Positions 21,893-28,082 of a DNA stretch of 35,041 bases are shown one piece after another; positions within the stretch are counted from its first letter, which is position 1; the number at the start of each line of letters is the position of its first letter. The notes under the pieces are model-generated. The model searched no databases, was not told where the DNA came from, and worked only from the letters and a program-made list of their open reading frames with translations. Where the stretch lies: positions 1 through 35,041 of the IMG/VR virus record IMGVR_UViG_3300042465_001324; one strand, 5' to 3'. Source of the stretch: a virus. The position numbers were made by a program, and so were the translations under genes.

Positions 21893-22050
21893 CACTTCAC
21901 CTTTTTAGGTTTCTTTGCAGTCTTTGCCGCCTGTTTAAAGTCAGCCGCAGTAGGCGCACCCTTGCTACCTACCTTACGCATCTTCTCGCCAGACCCTGCC
22001 TTGATACGAGCCTGTTTTGCGTTAATATTTGAGTACAAGCCAGTTTTCAT
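21892..22050 (-). CDS. Small basic conserved phage protein
   Basis: 52 residues, MKTGLYSNINAKQARIKAGS then GEKMRKVGSKGAPTAADFKQ. The KTGLY-NI-AK-RI-AGSGEKMRK pattern recurs in many aquatic phage genomes near structural genes; function unknown. High Lys content suggests DNA or nucleocapsid association. It overlaps both neighbours by 1-4 bp. Confidence 0.72.
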   Translation of the reverse strand: MKTGLYSNINAKQARIKAGSGEKMRKVGSKGAPTAADFKQAAKTAKKPKKVK

Positions 22051-22214
22051 TTCATCTTCTTCTTTGGTTTAGACATACCAGCTTCAGATAAAGCAATGGC
22101 AACTGCCTGTTTAGGATTGGTCACAACCTTGCCACCCTTACCAGAGTGCAGAGTTCCCTCTTTGTACTCCCCCATGACCTTCTTGACCTTTTTCTGTGAT
22201 TTAGTCATTTTCAT
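22047..22214 (-). CDS. Small basic protein (DUF6496-like)
   Basis: 55 residues from ATG 22214 with AGGAG upstream. VMGEYKEGTLHSGKGGKVV and NPKQAVAIALSEAG are the signature of a small family (DUF6496-like) abundant in phages and some bacteria. Lysine-rich tail. Function unknown; the run of small basic proteins here may be packaged with DNA. Confidence 0.75.
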   Translation of the reverse strand: MKMTKSQKKVKKVMGEYKEGTLHSGKGGKVVTNPKQAVAIALSEAGMSKPKKKMK

Positions 22215-22225
22215 AGGGTTTCTCC

Positions 22226-22510
22226 TTAGTACATGATTTTGGCTGTGATTGTTCCAGTTACATAAACTGTGCAATTGGCTCGTAAATACTTAGGAGCATT
22301 AGCAACTGAAACGAGTCCATCAGCAGTTAAAGCAGTTCCAATGGTTGACCAATTTGTACCATCAAGACTACCTTGCAATACAACAGTGGCAGAAGTAATG
22401 CCTGAAACTTGCAAAAATGCAGGAAGTCCAGCATCTGCTTGAACAGCTTTAGATGCGCCTGTTGCCACTACAGCACTCAGGAGTGTTACAGGAGTAGTTA
22501 AGGATGCCAT
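22226..22510 (-). CDS. Small beta-rich structural-type protein
   Basis: 94 residues, rich in Ala, Thr, Val and Ser with VVLQGSLDGTNWSTIGTAL, a short jelly-like beta pattern seen in capsid decoration or tail accessory proteins. ATG overlaps the preceding stop (TAATG). Between basic small genes in the head region. Decoration protein is the likeliest reading but unproven. Confidence 0.55.
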   Translation of the reverse strand: MASLTTPVTLLSAVVATGASKAVQADAGLPAFLQVSGITSATVVLQGSLDGTNWSTIGTALTADGLVSVANAPKYLRANCTVYVTGTITAKIMY

Positions 22511-22695
22511 TATTTACCTCTTGAGGATTTCTTCATCATGTTGGTAGCAGTTCTGCCACCACGCATAGGCATACCTTTGGGTTTTCCAATAGCAACCATG
22601 ATGGTCACAGGAACACCCTTCTTCTTGCCGTATTCTTTTGCTTCTTTTTCCCCTTTTTCAGAGTAGGGAAACTTCTTTTTTCCGACCATAGGCAT
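22510..22695 (-). CDS. Small basic conserved phage protein
   Basis: 61 residues from ATG 22695 with AAGGAG upstream. MPMVGKKKFPYSEKGEKEAK and following EYGKKKG are a recurring pattern in aquatic phage genomes; Lys/Gly/Met-rich. Unknown function; third of four basic small proteins in a row (21587-22695). Confidence 0.7.
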   Translation of the reverse strand: MPMVGKKKFPYSEKGEKEAKEYGKKKGVPVTIMVAIGKPKGMPMRGGRTATNMMKKSSRGK

Positions 22696-22705
22696 AGTGT
22701 TCTCC

Positions 22706-22909
22706 TTATTTCCAGAGTCGATCAGCAATAAAGGTAATGATGCCGCCCATGAATGAAGCGATAGTCATACCCATCCAAAATCCACCTTTGCCTTTGTTGG
22801 CAAGTTCAAGTAAGGCTTTTACATCTGCACTAAGTGAGTGCATCTCTTTTTGGAGTGCCTCAACTTGCGCTTCTAGTTTGCCAAATTCTCTGGCATCAAT
22901 ATCAGACAT
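22706..22909 (-). CDS. Small coiled-coil membrane protein, holin-like topology
   Basis: 67 residues. An N-terminal heptad helix (EFGKLEAQVEALQKEMHSL) is followed by GKGGFWMGMTIASFMGG and a C-terminal membrane helix ending ADRLWK. This is the topology of small phage proteins sometimes called holins. It is far from the lysis genes, so a second holin, a pinholin partner or a virion membrane protein are all possible. Confidence 0.6.
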   Translation of the reverse strand: MSDIDAREFGKLEAQVEALQKEMHSLSADVKALLELANKGKGGFWMGMTIASFMGGIITFIADRLWK

Positions 22910-23126
22910 TTGCTAATACCTTTCTTGGTCTACCCATGCGTTTAATTGTGGGAATTACAGGCGCACGAAAGGCGGTATCTGTTCTAGTCTCTGATTCTAC
23001 AGATTCTATGGTTACTTCTGGTTCGTCAACTCTCACATAACCCTGATGACCCTTCATAGAGTCAATGTCATGTTGGAGGGTAAAAGTCACACAATTACCA
23101 GATTGAAGACAACGAAAAGTAGCCAT
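22902..23126 (-). CDS. Hypothetical small protein
   Basis: 74 residues beginning MATFRCLQSGNCVTFTLQHD. Two N-terminal Cys, a QGYVRVDEPE segment and a basic C-terminus (IKRMGRPRKVLANV) with an AT-hook-like GRPRK. Gene order beside the capsid gene and the Cys pattern are familiar from related phages, but no function is known to me. It overlaps the next gene by 8 bp. Confidence 0.62.
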   Translation of the reverse strand: MATFRCLQSGNCVTFTLQHDIDSMKGHQGYVRVDEPEVTIESVESETRTDTAFRAPVIPTIKRMGRPRKVLANV

Positions 23127-23140
23127 AAAACCCCTTAAAT

Positions 23141-23164
23141 AAGAAAGGGGGGACTAGCCCCCCT
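23141..23164 (-). terminator. Intrinsic terminator or attenuator in the late operon
   Basis: On the - strand AGGGGGG-CTAGT-CCCCCCT is followed by TTCTTATTT. The 7-bp G/C stem lies between the gene ending at 23169 and the start at 23126, so it may trim expression of genes downstream of the capsid. Confidence 0.7.
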
Positions 23165-23168
23165 ATCA

Positions 23169-23495
23169 TTAAACTACAGCACGACCAATGATGAGTTGTA
23201 ATGTAGTTGAAGCCAAATTAACATCGCCTGCTGTTGGGTTGTAGCTAACGATAGTCACAGTGTTAGCGGCTGAAACATAGGCTCGGCGAACCAAACCAGC
23301 TTCACTTACACCAACTGACATACCAAGAACCATGTCACCCAAAGCCACTCCTGCAACAGTTACTGTGTCTGTAGTTGTAGCAGTGGTAGCAATTAATGCC
23401 GTATCCAAAGTACAAGAAACATCCCAAGTGTCTGTAAACAAGCCACGAAATTGATCGTTTCCACGGCGGGAAACGACTGCTGTTGCTGCTGCCAT
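23169..23495 (-). CDS. Small virion-type protein downstream of capsid
   Basis: 108 residues. The N-terminal AVVSRRGNDQFRGLFTDTWD is followed by a Thr/Ala/Val-rich beta region with GMSVGVSEAGLVRRAYVSAA. No cysteine and no signal peptide. Placed directly after the major capsid gene between two terminators, indicating high, separately tuned expression; a capsid decoration or head-completion protein is plausible. Confidence 0.6.
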   Translation of the reverse strand: MAAATAVVSRRGNDQFRGLFTDTWDVSCTLDTALIATTATTTDTVTVAGVALGDMVLGMSVGVSEAGLVRRAYVSAANTVTIVSYNPTAGDVNLASTTLQLIIGRAVV

Positions 23496-23516
23496 TTTTG
23501 TTTCTCCTAATAGGTT

Positions 23517-23557
23517 AAAAAAGTCCCCCTACCCCTATTGCTAGAAGTAGGAGGGAC
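23517..23557 (-). terminator. Intrinsic terminator after the major capsid gene
   Basis: Minus-strand arms GTCCCTCCTAC (23557-23547) and GTAGGGGGAC (23532-23523), with one bulged T, are followed by TTTTTT (23522-23517). It starts 9 bases past the capsid stop. Partial termination here would raise capsid mRNA over downstream genes. Confidence 0.82.
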
Positions 23558-23565
23558 AACTGCAA

Positions 23566-24549
23566 TTAGCTAGGAACAACCAAAGCGAACATGGATGAGG
23601 ACTTAGCCGCACCCACAGTAGCGGCATTACGCAAAGCGGCAACGCCATACAAAGTGTCAGATGTAAACAGAGTAGCCAAATACTCTTGTTTGTACTGAAT
23701 TTGTGAACGAACACCAATTTGCTCAACCAGAACCATAGAGTCCTTGTGACCCATCAAGCAGACACGAGCAATAGCAGAACCAGAAGCAGGGAATGCTTCA
23801 GTTGCAGATGCTGAATCAGCGTTGCTGGAAGTGAACACAGGGATACCATACAGATTACCGATTTCACCATTGCGGATAGCATCGCCATTACCGACAAATG
23901 CTTGTTCGGTGTAGCGAGCCAGACCCATAAGGGTGTTGCGGCTTGATGGAGGAATTAGGAAGAAACGATTGTCCATAGGAGTATCGTTGTCATCCAAACG
24001 CTGAATGGTGCGGCGAATAGCCGAATCAGTCAGAGCAGACGCATTACCAGTGTTGGTGTTAGCTGTGTAATCAAAGGTAGTTGTACCATCACCACCGATG
24101 AAAGCAGAGCCGTAACGAGCGCCAGTAGAACCACCATTAGCTGTACGACCCAACTGAACCAAGTCAGTATCAACTTGGCGAGACAGGGCGTAACCAGCAT
24201 CAGCAGTGTAGAACTGACGCATTGAGTTCAAAGCCTGTGCTTCGACAATATCTTCAATCAAACGAGAATACTCGTAATGCTTGTTGATAGAGACTTGGAC
24301 TTCAGACTCAGTAGCGGCAATCAAAGTGACTGCTGACTCAGCGGCTTTAGCAGAAGCAGAACCACGAGTAGGTGCAGGAATGTGAACAATGTCACCTTTC
24401 TTGCCCTTGAAGTTCATCTTCATAACCAAGTTAGCTAAAACGAGGTTTTTCTTGTATGCCGCAATAATTTCATCTGACCAAATTTCTGGGATGAATGTTG
24501 CGCCTGTGGCGGTAGTCACCGAGTTTGTGGGGGAAAATGATGTTGCCAT
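23566..24549 (-). CDS. Major capsid protein
   Basis: 327 residues. The N-arm ATGATFIPEIWSDEIIAAYK and following NLVLANLV, then GDIVHIPAPTRGSA, and KHYEYSRLIEDIVEAQ with C-terminal QEYLATLFTSDTLYGVAALR, are typical of HK97-fold capsid proteins of small podoviruses. Scaffold gene directly upstream and a strong terminator directly downstream support high expression. RBS TTGGAG before ATG 24549. No fused protease or large inserted domain is evident. Confidence 0.85.
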   Translation of the reverse strand: MATSFSPTNSVTTATGATFIPEIWSDEIIAAYKKNLVLANLVMKMNFKGKKGDIVHIPAPTRGSASAKAAESAVTLIAATESEVQVSINKHYEYSRLIEDIVEAQALNSMRQFYTADAGYALSRQVDTDLVQLGRTANGGSTGARYGSAFIGGDGTTTFDYTANTNTGNASALTDSAIRRTIQRLDDNDTPMDNRFFLIPPSSRNTLMGLARYTEQAFVGNGDAIRNGEIGNLYGIPVFTSSNADSASATEAFPASGSAIARVCLMGHKDSMVLVEQIGVRSQIQYKQEYLATLFTSDTLYGVAALRNAATVGAAKSSSMFALVVPS

Positions 24550-24579
24550 TTGTGTACTCCAATAAAATCAAAAGTTAAG

Positions 24580-25341
24580 TTATTTAACCCTGCCCTCTGC
24601 GTATGCTGTCATGATTTCATCACTCAAAGCATCGTATCGGTTAGGGTCAGTCATCTTCAGCCGAATAAGGTCTGCCCTTCGGTAAACTCGTTTTCCAGAC
24701 TCTCCAGTACCACCAACATCAACTGTTGCCGCTTTAAGACTTGACTTGCGCTGGGTTTCCCCTGCTTCGCTAGTCTGTTTTGCCTTAATGCCCTTCAATT
24801 GCTTGTAGGTGCTCAACAATTCGTTAGCACTATCATAGTCAAACTCACCATCTGCCTTTGCGTACAAACTAATGCGAACAGGTGAAGATTTCACCCAATT
24901 TGCAAAGTCTTGGTCTTGAACAATCTGACCGAAATCAGGGTGTTCTTGCGCCAGCTTTTGCTGAATCTGCATCTTTCTGAAGTCTTGACCCGCTTGTCGA
25001 GCCGCCATAACATCAGGATGATTGTCAACAGTCTTACGAATAGCCGCCTGTGGATTCTCGAAAAAATCTACTTCAGGTTCTTCCTCTTGAATAGGTTGAG
25101 GTTTTCCAGCAAGATTCTGCTTGATGAGTTCGTCTGCTAATTTGCGTACTTCACCCACTTCTTGAGCTTGCTTACCAATCAGCTTTTCTGCCTCTTGGTG
25201 CATCTTGATAATGTCTGACAGTTCTTTGCCCCGATACTTGTCGGGAATGTCATTACTTATCTGCTCAACACTGGATTCCAGTTTCTGCTTTTCAACAGCT
25301 TCTAACTCACTCTGCAACTCGTCTGGGTTATCAATCAACAT
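24580..25341 (-). CDS. Capsid scaffolding protein
   Basis: About 253 residues from ATG 25341 with AAAAGGA upstream; GTG 25362 adds seven basic residues. The sequence is acidic, Gln/Glu/Lys-rich and helical (KLIGKQAQEVGEVRKLADEL) with a basic C-terminal part, RRADLIRLKMTDPNRYDAL then YAEGRVK, the usual capsid-binding end of such scaffolds. It lies immediately before the capsid gene. Confidence 0.82.
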   Translation of the reverse strand: MLIDNPDELQSELEAVEKQKLESSVEQISNDIPDKYRGKELSDIIKMHQEAEKLIGKQAQEVGEVRKLADELIKQNLAGKPQPIQEEEPEVDFFENPQAAIRKTVDNHPDVMAARQAGQDFRKMQIQQKLAQEHPDFGQIVQDQDFANWVKSSPVRISLYAKADGEFDYDSANELLSTYKQLKGIKAKQTSEAGETQRKSSLKAATVDVGGTGESGKRVYRRADLIRLKMTDPNRYDALSDEIMTAYAEGRVK

Positions 25342-25396
25342 ATTTTTCCTTTTTCCTGCCACTTTTGGGTTCTAGGATACACAACGGCATAAATGC

Positions 25397-25624
25397 TTAT
25401 GTTGTGGTTTTGCGCTCTTGCACCAATTTATCCCGATGTTTCTTGTCAAATTTCATCCATGAAGATGGAAAATGACCCGACCAACCTTCTAAATTGACGC
25501 TAGGTGCGCTGATTGTGCGATTGGCTGAACCACCACACTCACATTGAGCTACTTGCGCCTCATAATCGCAGTACCTCTCAATTCTGTGTCCACTCTCGCA
25601 GACAAATTCATACATTCTTTTCAT
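25397..25624 (-). CDS. Small zinc-ribbon (FmdB-like) protein
   Basis: 75 residues. MYEFVCESGHRIER and CECGGSANRTISAP form a zinc ribbon as in FmdB-type regulatory proteins (Cys-x2-(Gly-)His, and Cys-x-Cys). The C-terminal half (GWSGHFPSSWMKFDKKH) is seen in small phage homologues near portal and scaffold genes. Role unknown. ATG 25624 overlaps the upstream stop by 17 bp. Confidence 0.65.
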   Translation of the reverse strand: MKRMYEFVCESGHRIERYCDYEAQVAQCECGGSANRTISAPSVNLEGWSGHFPSSWMKFDKKHRDKLVQERKTTT

Positions 25625-25847
25625 TCAATTCCTCGTAGGCTCGTTCGCTGACTTCTTTCAAAGTTTTCAGCCAAGTCAAGATGGAAAGTTCACCCTTGCG
25701 AAACTGCAAAGTCTTTTCATCAGGAATCACGCTTATATTATTGAGTGACTCTATCATATTGTCAATATCAATAATTAAATCCTTCCAACCCTCATTTCCC
25801 ATCATTTCAAAACGGGATTCGTAATACTTTTGTAGTTCTGGGGTCAT
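25608..25847 (-). CDS. Hypothetical helical protein
   Basis: 79 residues beginning MTPELQKYYESRFEMMGNEG, acidic and helical throughout. Its start (MTPELQ..YYE.RF.M....GWK) resembles small phage proteins encoded near scaffold and capsid genes. Function unknown. It overlaps the gene upstream by 4 bp. Confidence 0.65.
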   Translation of the reverse strand: MTPELQKYYESRFEMMGNEGWKDLIIDIDNMIESLNNISVIPDEKTLQFRKGELSILTWLKTLKEVSERAYEELNEKNV

Positions 25848-26041
25848 GGGGTTGTGCTTTGAGTTGTCGTTTGCTGTGCCGCTTGTGCATCTGCCAATGC
25901 CTGTGCATCTGCCAATGCCTTAGCTTCTGCTTCTGCTTGTTGTGCCGCTACTGCCGCATCATGGATTGCCTGTTCTTCAGGTGTGTACTCAACAATTGAG
26001 GTCACGCCTGTCTCTACATTTACTACGATTCTGTGTGTCAT
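25844..26041 (-). CDS. Small Ala/Gln-rich protein after the fibre genes
   Basis: 65 residues. The N-terminus MTHRIVVNVETGVTSIVEYT and following PEEQAI resemble the tail-attached fibre accessory or chaperone proteins common in phages. The C-terminal half is a low-complexity Ala/Gln helix containing ALADAQ twice, encoded by a perfect 18-bp tandem repeat. It ends TTTQSTTP. Confidence 0.6.
   Translation of the reverse strand: MTHRIVVNVETGVTSIVEYTPEEQAIHDAAVAAQQAEAEAKALADAQALADAQAAQQTTTQSTTP
25884..25919. repeat. Perfect 18-bp tandem duplication
   Basis: TGTGCATCTGCCAATGCC occurs twice in a row (25884-25901, 25902-25919) inside the gene at 25844-26041. It duplicates six codons, a sign of recent slippage. 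Confidence 0.9.
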
Positions 26042-26044
26042 GGT

Positions 26045-26569
26045 TTAGCCTTCATAAAGAATGTTGATTGATCCAGCACTTAAAGTGGCAGTTCCAGCAG
26101 CCGTATTGATTGCAACTCTATCTAAAACCCCCGCAAGGGCGATATATCCTGAAGTTTGTTGCATAGCGGGTAACCCATGAGATATAAACCCAGACCCAAC
26201 CCACAAATTGGTTGCAGAATTTAATAAACTCAGAACAATTTGTCCTGATATTGGCCCTGCGTATGCAGCGTGCGTATTAAATCCCGTTGTTTCATTAGAT
26301 TGGCCTACCACCGATGCCACAATAACTGCGCCAACACTTGTATACCCACTAGTAGATAAAGAACCAGAACCTATTTGAATACTTGTTTTGATACTTGCTG
26401 AATAAGTTAACCCCGCTATTAAGATGGTGATCCGCTTTGCCCATGATGGGATACCAGTAAAAGTAACGCCAGTTCCACTTGTTGGTGTTGCAACAGTGCC
26501 AGAGGTAATCCCCAGTACCGCACCTGAGTTGATCGTGACGCTTGCTGAACCATCTATTGTTACTGCCAT
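26045..26569 (-). CDS. Fibre-type protein, paralogue of the 26573-27166 product
   Basis: 174 residues, Gly/Ser/Thr-rich beta structure. TGIPSWAKRITILIAGLTYS and C-terminal AGSINILYEG align with TSLPSWIKRVTVMFSAV and AGTINIMYEG in the next gene upstream, showing a tandem duplication. Such short beta proteins form trimeric tail-tip or fibre knobs. Gene order (after portal and large fibre) supports a receptor-contact role. Confidence 0.6.
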   Translation of the reverse strand: MAVTIDGSASVTINSGAVLGITSGTVATPTSGTGVTFTGIPSWAKRITILIAGLTYSASIKTSIQIGSGSLSTSGYTSVGAVIVASVVGQSNETTGFNTHAAYAGPISGQIVLSLLNSATNLWVGSGFISHGLPAMQQTSGYIALAGVLDRVAINTAAGTATLSAGSINILYEG

Positions 26570-26572
26570 GAT

Positions 26573-27166
26573 TTAGCCTTCGTACATTATGTTGATTGTG
26601 CCAGCGTCAAAGGTGTCAGTGCCGTTGACGGTGGTGATGCGAACCATATTTAAAGTTCCAGCAAGTGTTTTTGCACCAGCGCTAAAAGCACCCGCACTTG
26701 AATCAGTATTAGATGTTGTTCCTTGAGCAGTCCAAATATTTGACCCCATTGCAGTTATAACAATTGCCCCGCCATGAATTGATGTGGCAGCTTGCATATA
26801 TAAAGGAAAACCTGTGGTTGCGGATATGCCTCTAGTAGTATTAGCTGTATTAAATACCATACCAGAAAAACCGTTGTAACTAGTTGTTTCTGGTGTGCCA
26901 CTAACACCTAATTGAATTAATATACCACTTGTACCATTTGTAGATACCGCACTAAACATGACTGTTACACGCTTAATCCAACTTGGCAGACTTGTAAAGT
27001 CAATGCTTGTCCCACTGGTAGAAGCAACAGCAGTAGCCCTTACGATCCTCTGCAACTGCGCCCTAGACGCATTGCTGTCAGTCCCAAAGAATTGACCATT
27101 GTATTCAAGGTTGCCTGTCGCTGGCGTACCAATCAGCGTGTCAGAAGTTAAAACAAGTATTGACAT
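26573..27166 (-). CDS. Fibre-type protein, paralogue of the 26045-26569 product
   Basis: 197 residues. The N-terminal module (TPATGNLEYNGQFFGTDSNA) resembles the linker of phage fibre proteins. The remaining ~150 residues share the [IL]PSW-KR[VI]T core and AG[TS]IN[IL]YEG ending with its neighbour at 26045. The N-terminal attachment segment is specific to this copy. Likely receptor-binding or fibre tip protein. Confidence 0.6.
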   Translation of the reverse strand: MSILVLTSDTLIGTPATGNLEYNGQFFGTDSNASRAQLQRIVRATAVASTSGTSIDFTSLPSWIKRVTVMFSAVSTNGTSGILIQLGVSGTPETTSYNGFSGMVFNTANTTRGISATTGFPLYMQAATSIHGGAIVITAMGSNIWTAQGTTSNTDSSAGAFSAGAKTLAGTLNMVRITTVNGTDTFDAGTINIMYEG

Positions 27167-27168
27167 GG

Positions 27169-27480
27169 TTAAACCTTTGGATATTTATCTTTGACTGCTT
27201 GAACCAGTGCGGCCATTTCAGTAGGAAACACCCCAGCATGGAACAACGCATCAAGCTGATCGCCTATAGGTGGGTACTCTGCGGCTCTTTTGCGTTGATA
27301 TTCAACAGAGGTAAAGTTTAATAAAATCTGTTGTTCAGTGGATTTCACCTCGTCCCATGTTGGTGGAATGTCACTTTCGTACCACTCAAGAAATTGTGAA
27401 TATTCAAAACTATTTTTTGGCTCATCTGCTAAACGCCACTGTGCGTTAGGTCGTAAAATTGTTAGGGCTTGAGCAATCAT
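27169..27480 (-). CDS. Tail fibre assembly-type small protein (XkdW-like)
   Basis: 103 residues. The central WDEVKSTEQQILLNFTSVEYQ and C-terminal EYPPIGDQLDALFHAGVFP with VQAVKDKYPK are the common pattern of small proteins encoded beside fibre genes (XkdW/DUF4376-like). They probably act as fibre chaperones or attachment proteins. It overlaps its upstream neighbour by 4 bp. Confidence 0.68.
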   Translation of the reverse strand: MIAQALTILRPNAQWRLADEPKNSFEYSQFLEWYESDIPPTWDEVKSTEQQILLNFTSVEYQRKRAAEYPPIGDQLDALFHAGVFPTEMAALVQAVKDKYPKV

Positions 27481-28073
27481 TGTGCTATCTCCGTAATTGT
27501 CATGCTTGACACATAAACGCCACCGTATTTTGGATATGTTACAGAGCCGGGTACAACATTTAAAATTACAGTTGAAACACCAGTAGTTCCAATCCTTGCT
27601 CGAAATGTTGTTGAAGCAGTGGAACTAGCATCGACATATGCAGTTGCAATCATTGGCGCACCAACTTCTCTACCACCAGACCCATTAAGAGAAGTACCAA
27701 CACTAAGTGCATTTGCCGTGGAATCACGAAAAAGTGCTAAAACCAAATCGTCAGACACATTGGTTGATTCCATTGCATAAATAAAGGCTTGGACATAAAG
27801 TTTACTTGTTGCAGAAACAGGAGTAATGGTGGCAGTTAGCACTTCAAATCCTTCAGTAATTTGAGGGATTGTGTTGTCTCCGGGTATTGCTGTTGAGCCA
27901 CTTGTGTTTGCGCTTGTTTGACTTCTTACCATTTGCAACACAACGCCTGAAGTTGCGGTAGTAAGAACAGTTCCTGTCAATGCTGGAAGTGTCAGCGTGT
28001 TTGTACCCGCAACAGCAGGGGCAGAAATAGTTACCTGTCCTGATGTGTCTCCTGTTAAAACAAGTGAAGCCAT
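27477..28073 (-). CDS. Tail fibre-like protein
   Basis: 198 residues. SLVLTGDTSGQVTISAPAVA and following GTNTLTLPALTGTVLTTA form the repeated beta linker found in many phage fibres; the remainder is a Ser/Thr-rich beta domain ending VYVSSMTITEIAQ. It follows the 742-residue fibre and probably forms a separate short fibre or the tip of the same assembly. Confidence 0.65.
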   Translation of the reverse strand: MASLVLTGDTSGQVTISAPAVAGTNTLTLPALTGTVLTTATSGVVLQMVRSQTSANTSGSTAIPGDNTIPQITEGFEVLTATITPVSATSKLYVQAFIYAMESTNVSDDLVLALFRDSTANALSVGTSLNGSGGREVGAPMIATAYVDASSTASTTFRARIGTTGVSTVILNVVPGSVTYPKYGGVYVSSMTITEIAQ

Positions 28074-28082
28074 TTCAATCCT

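Noticed and set aside
25884-25919. CRISPR or VNTR array
   Set aside because: Only two copies without spacers, inside a coding frame; simple tandem duplication.
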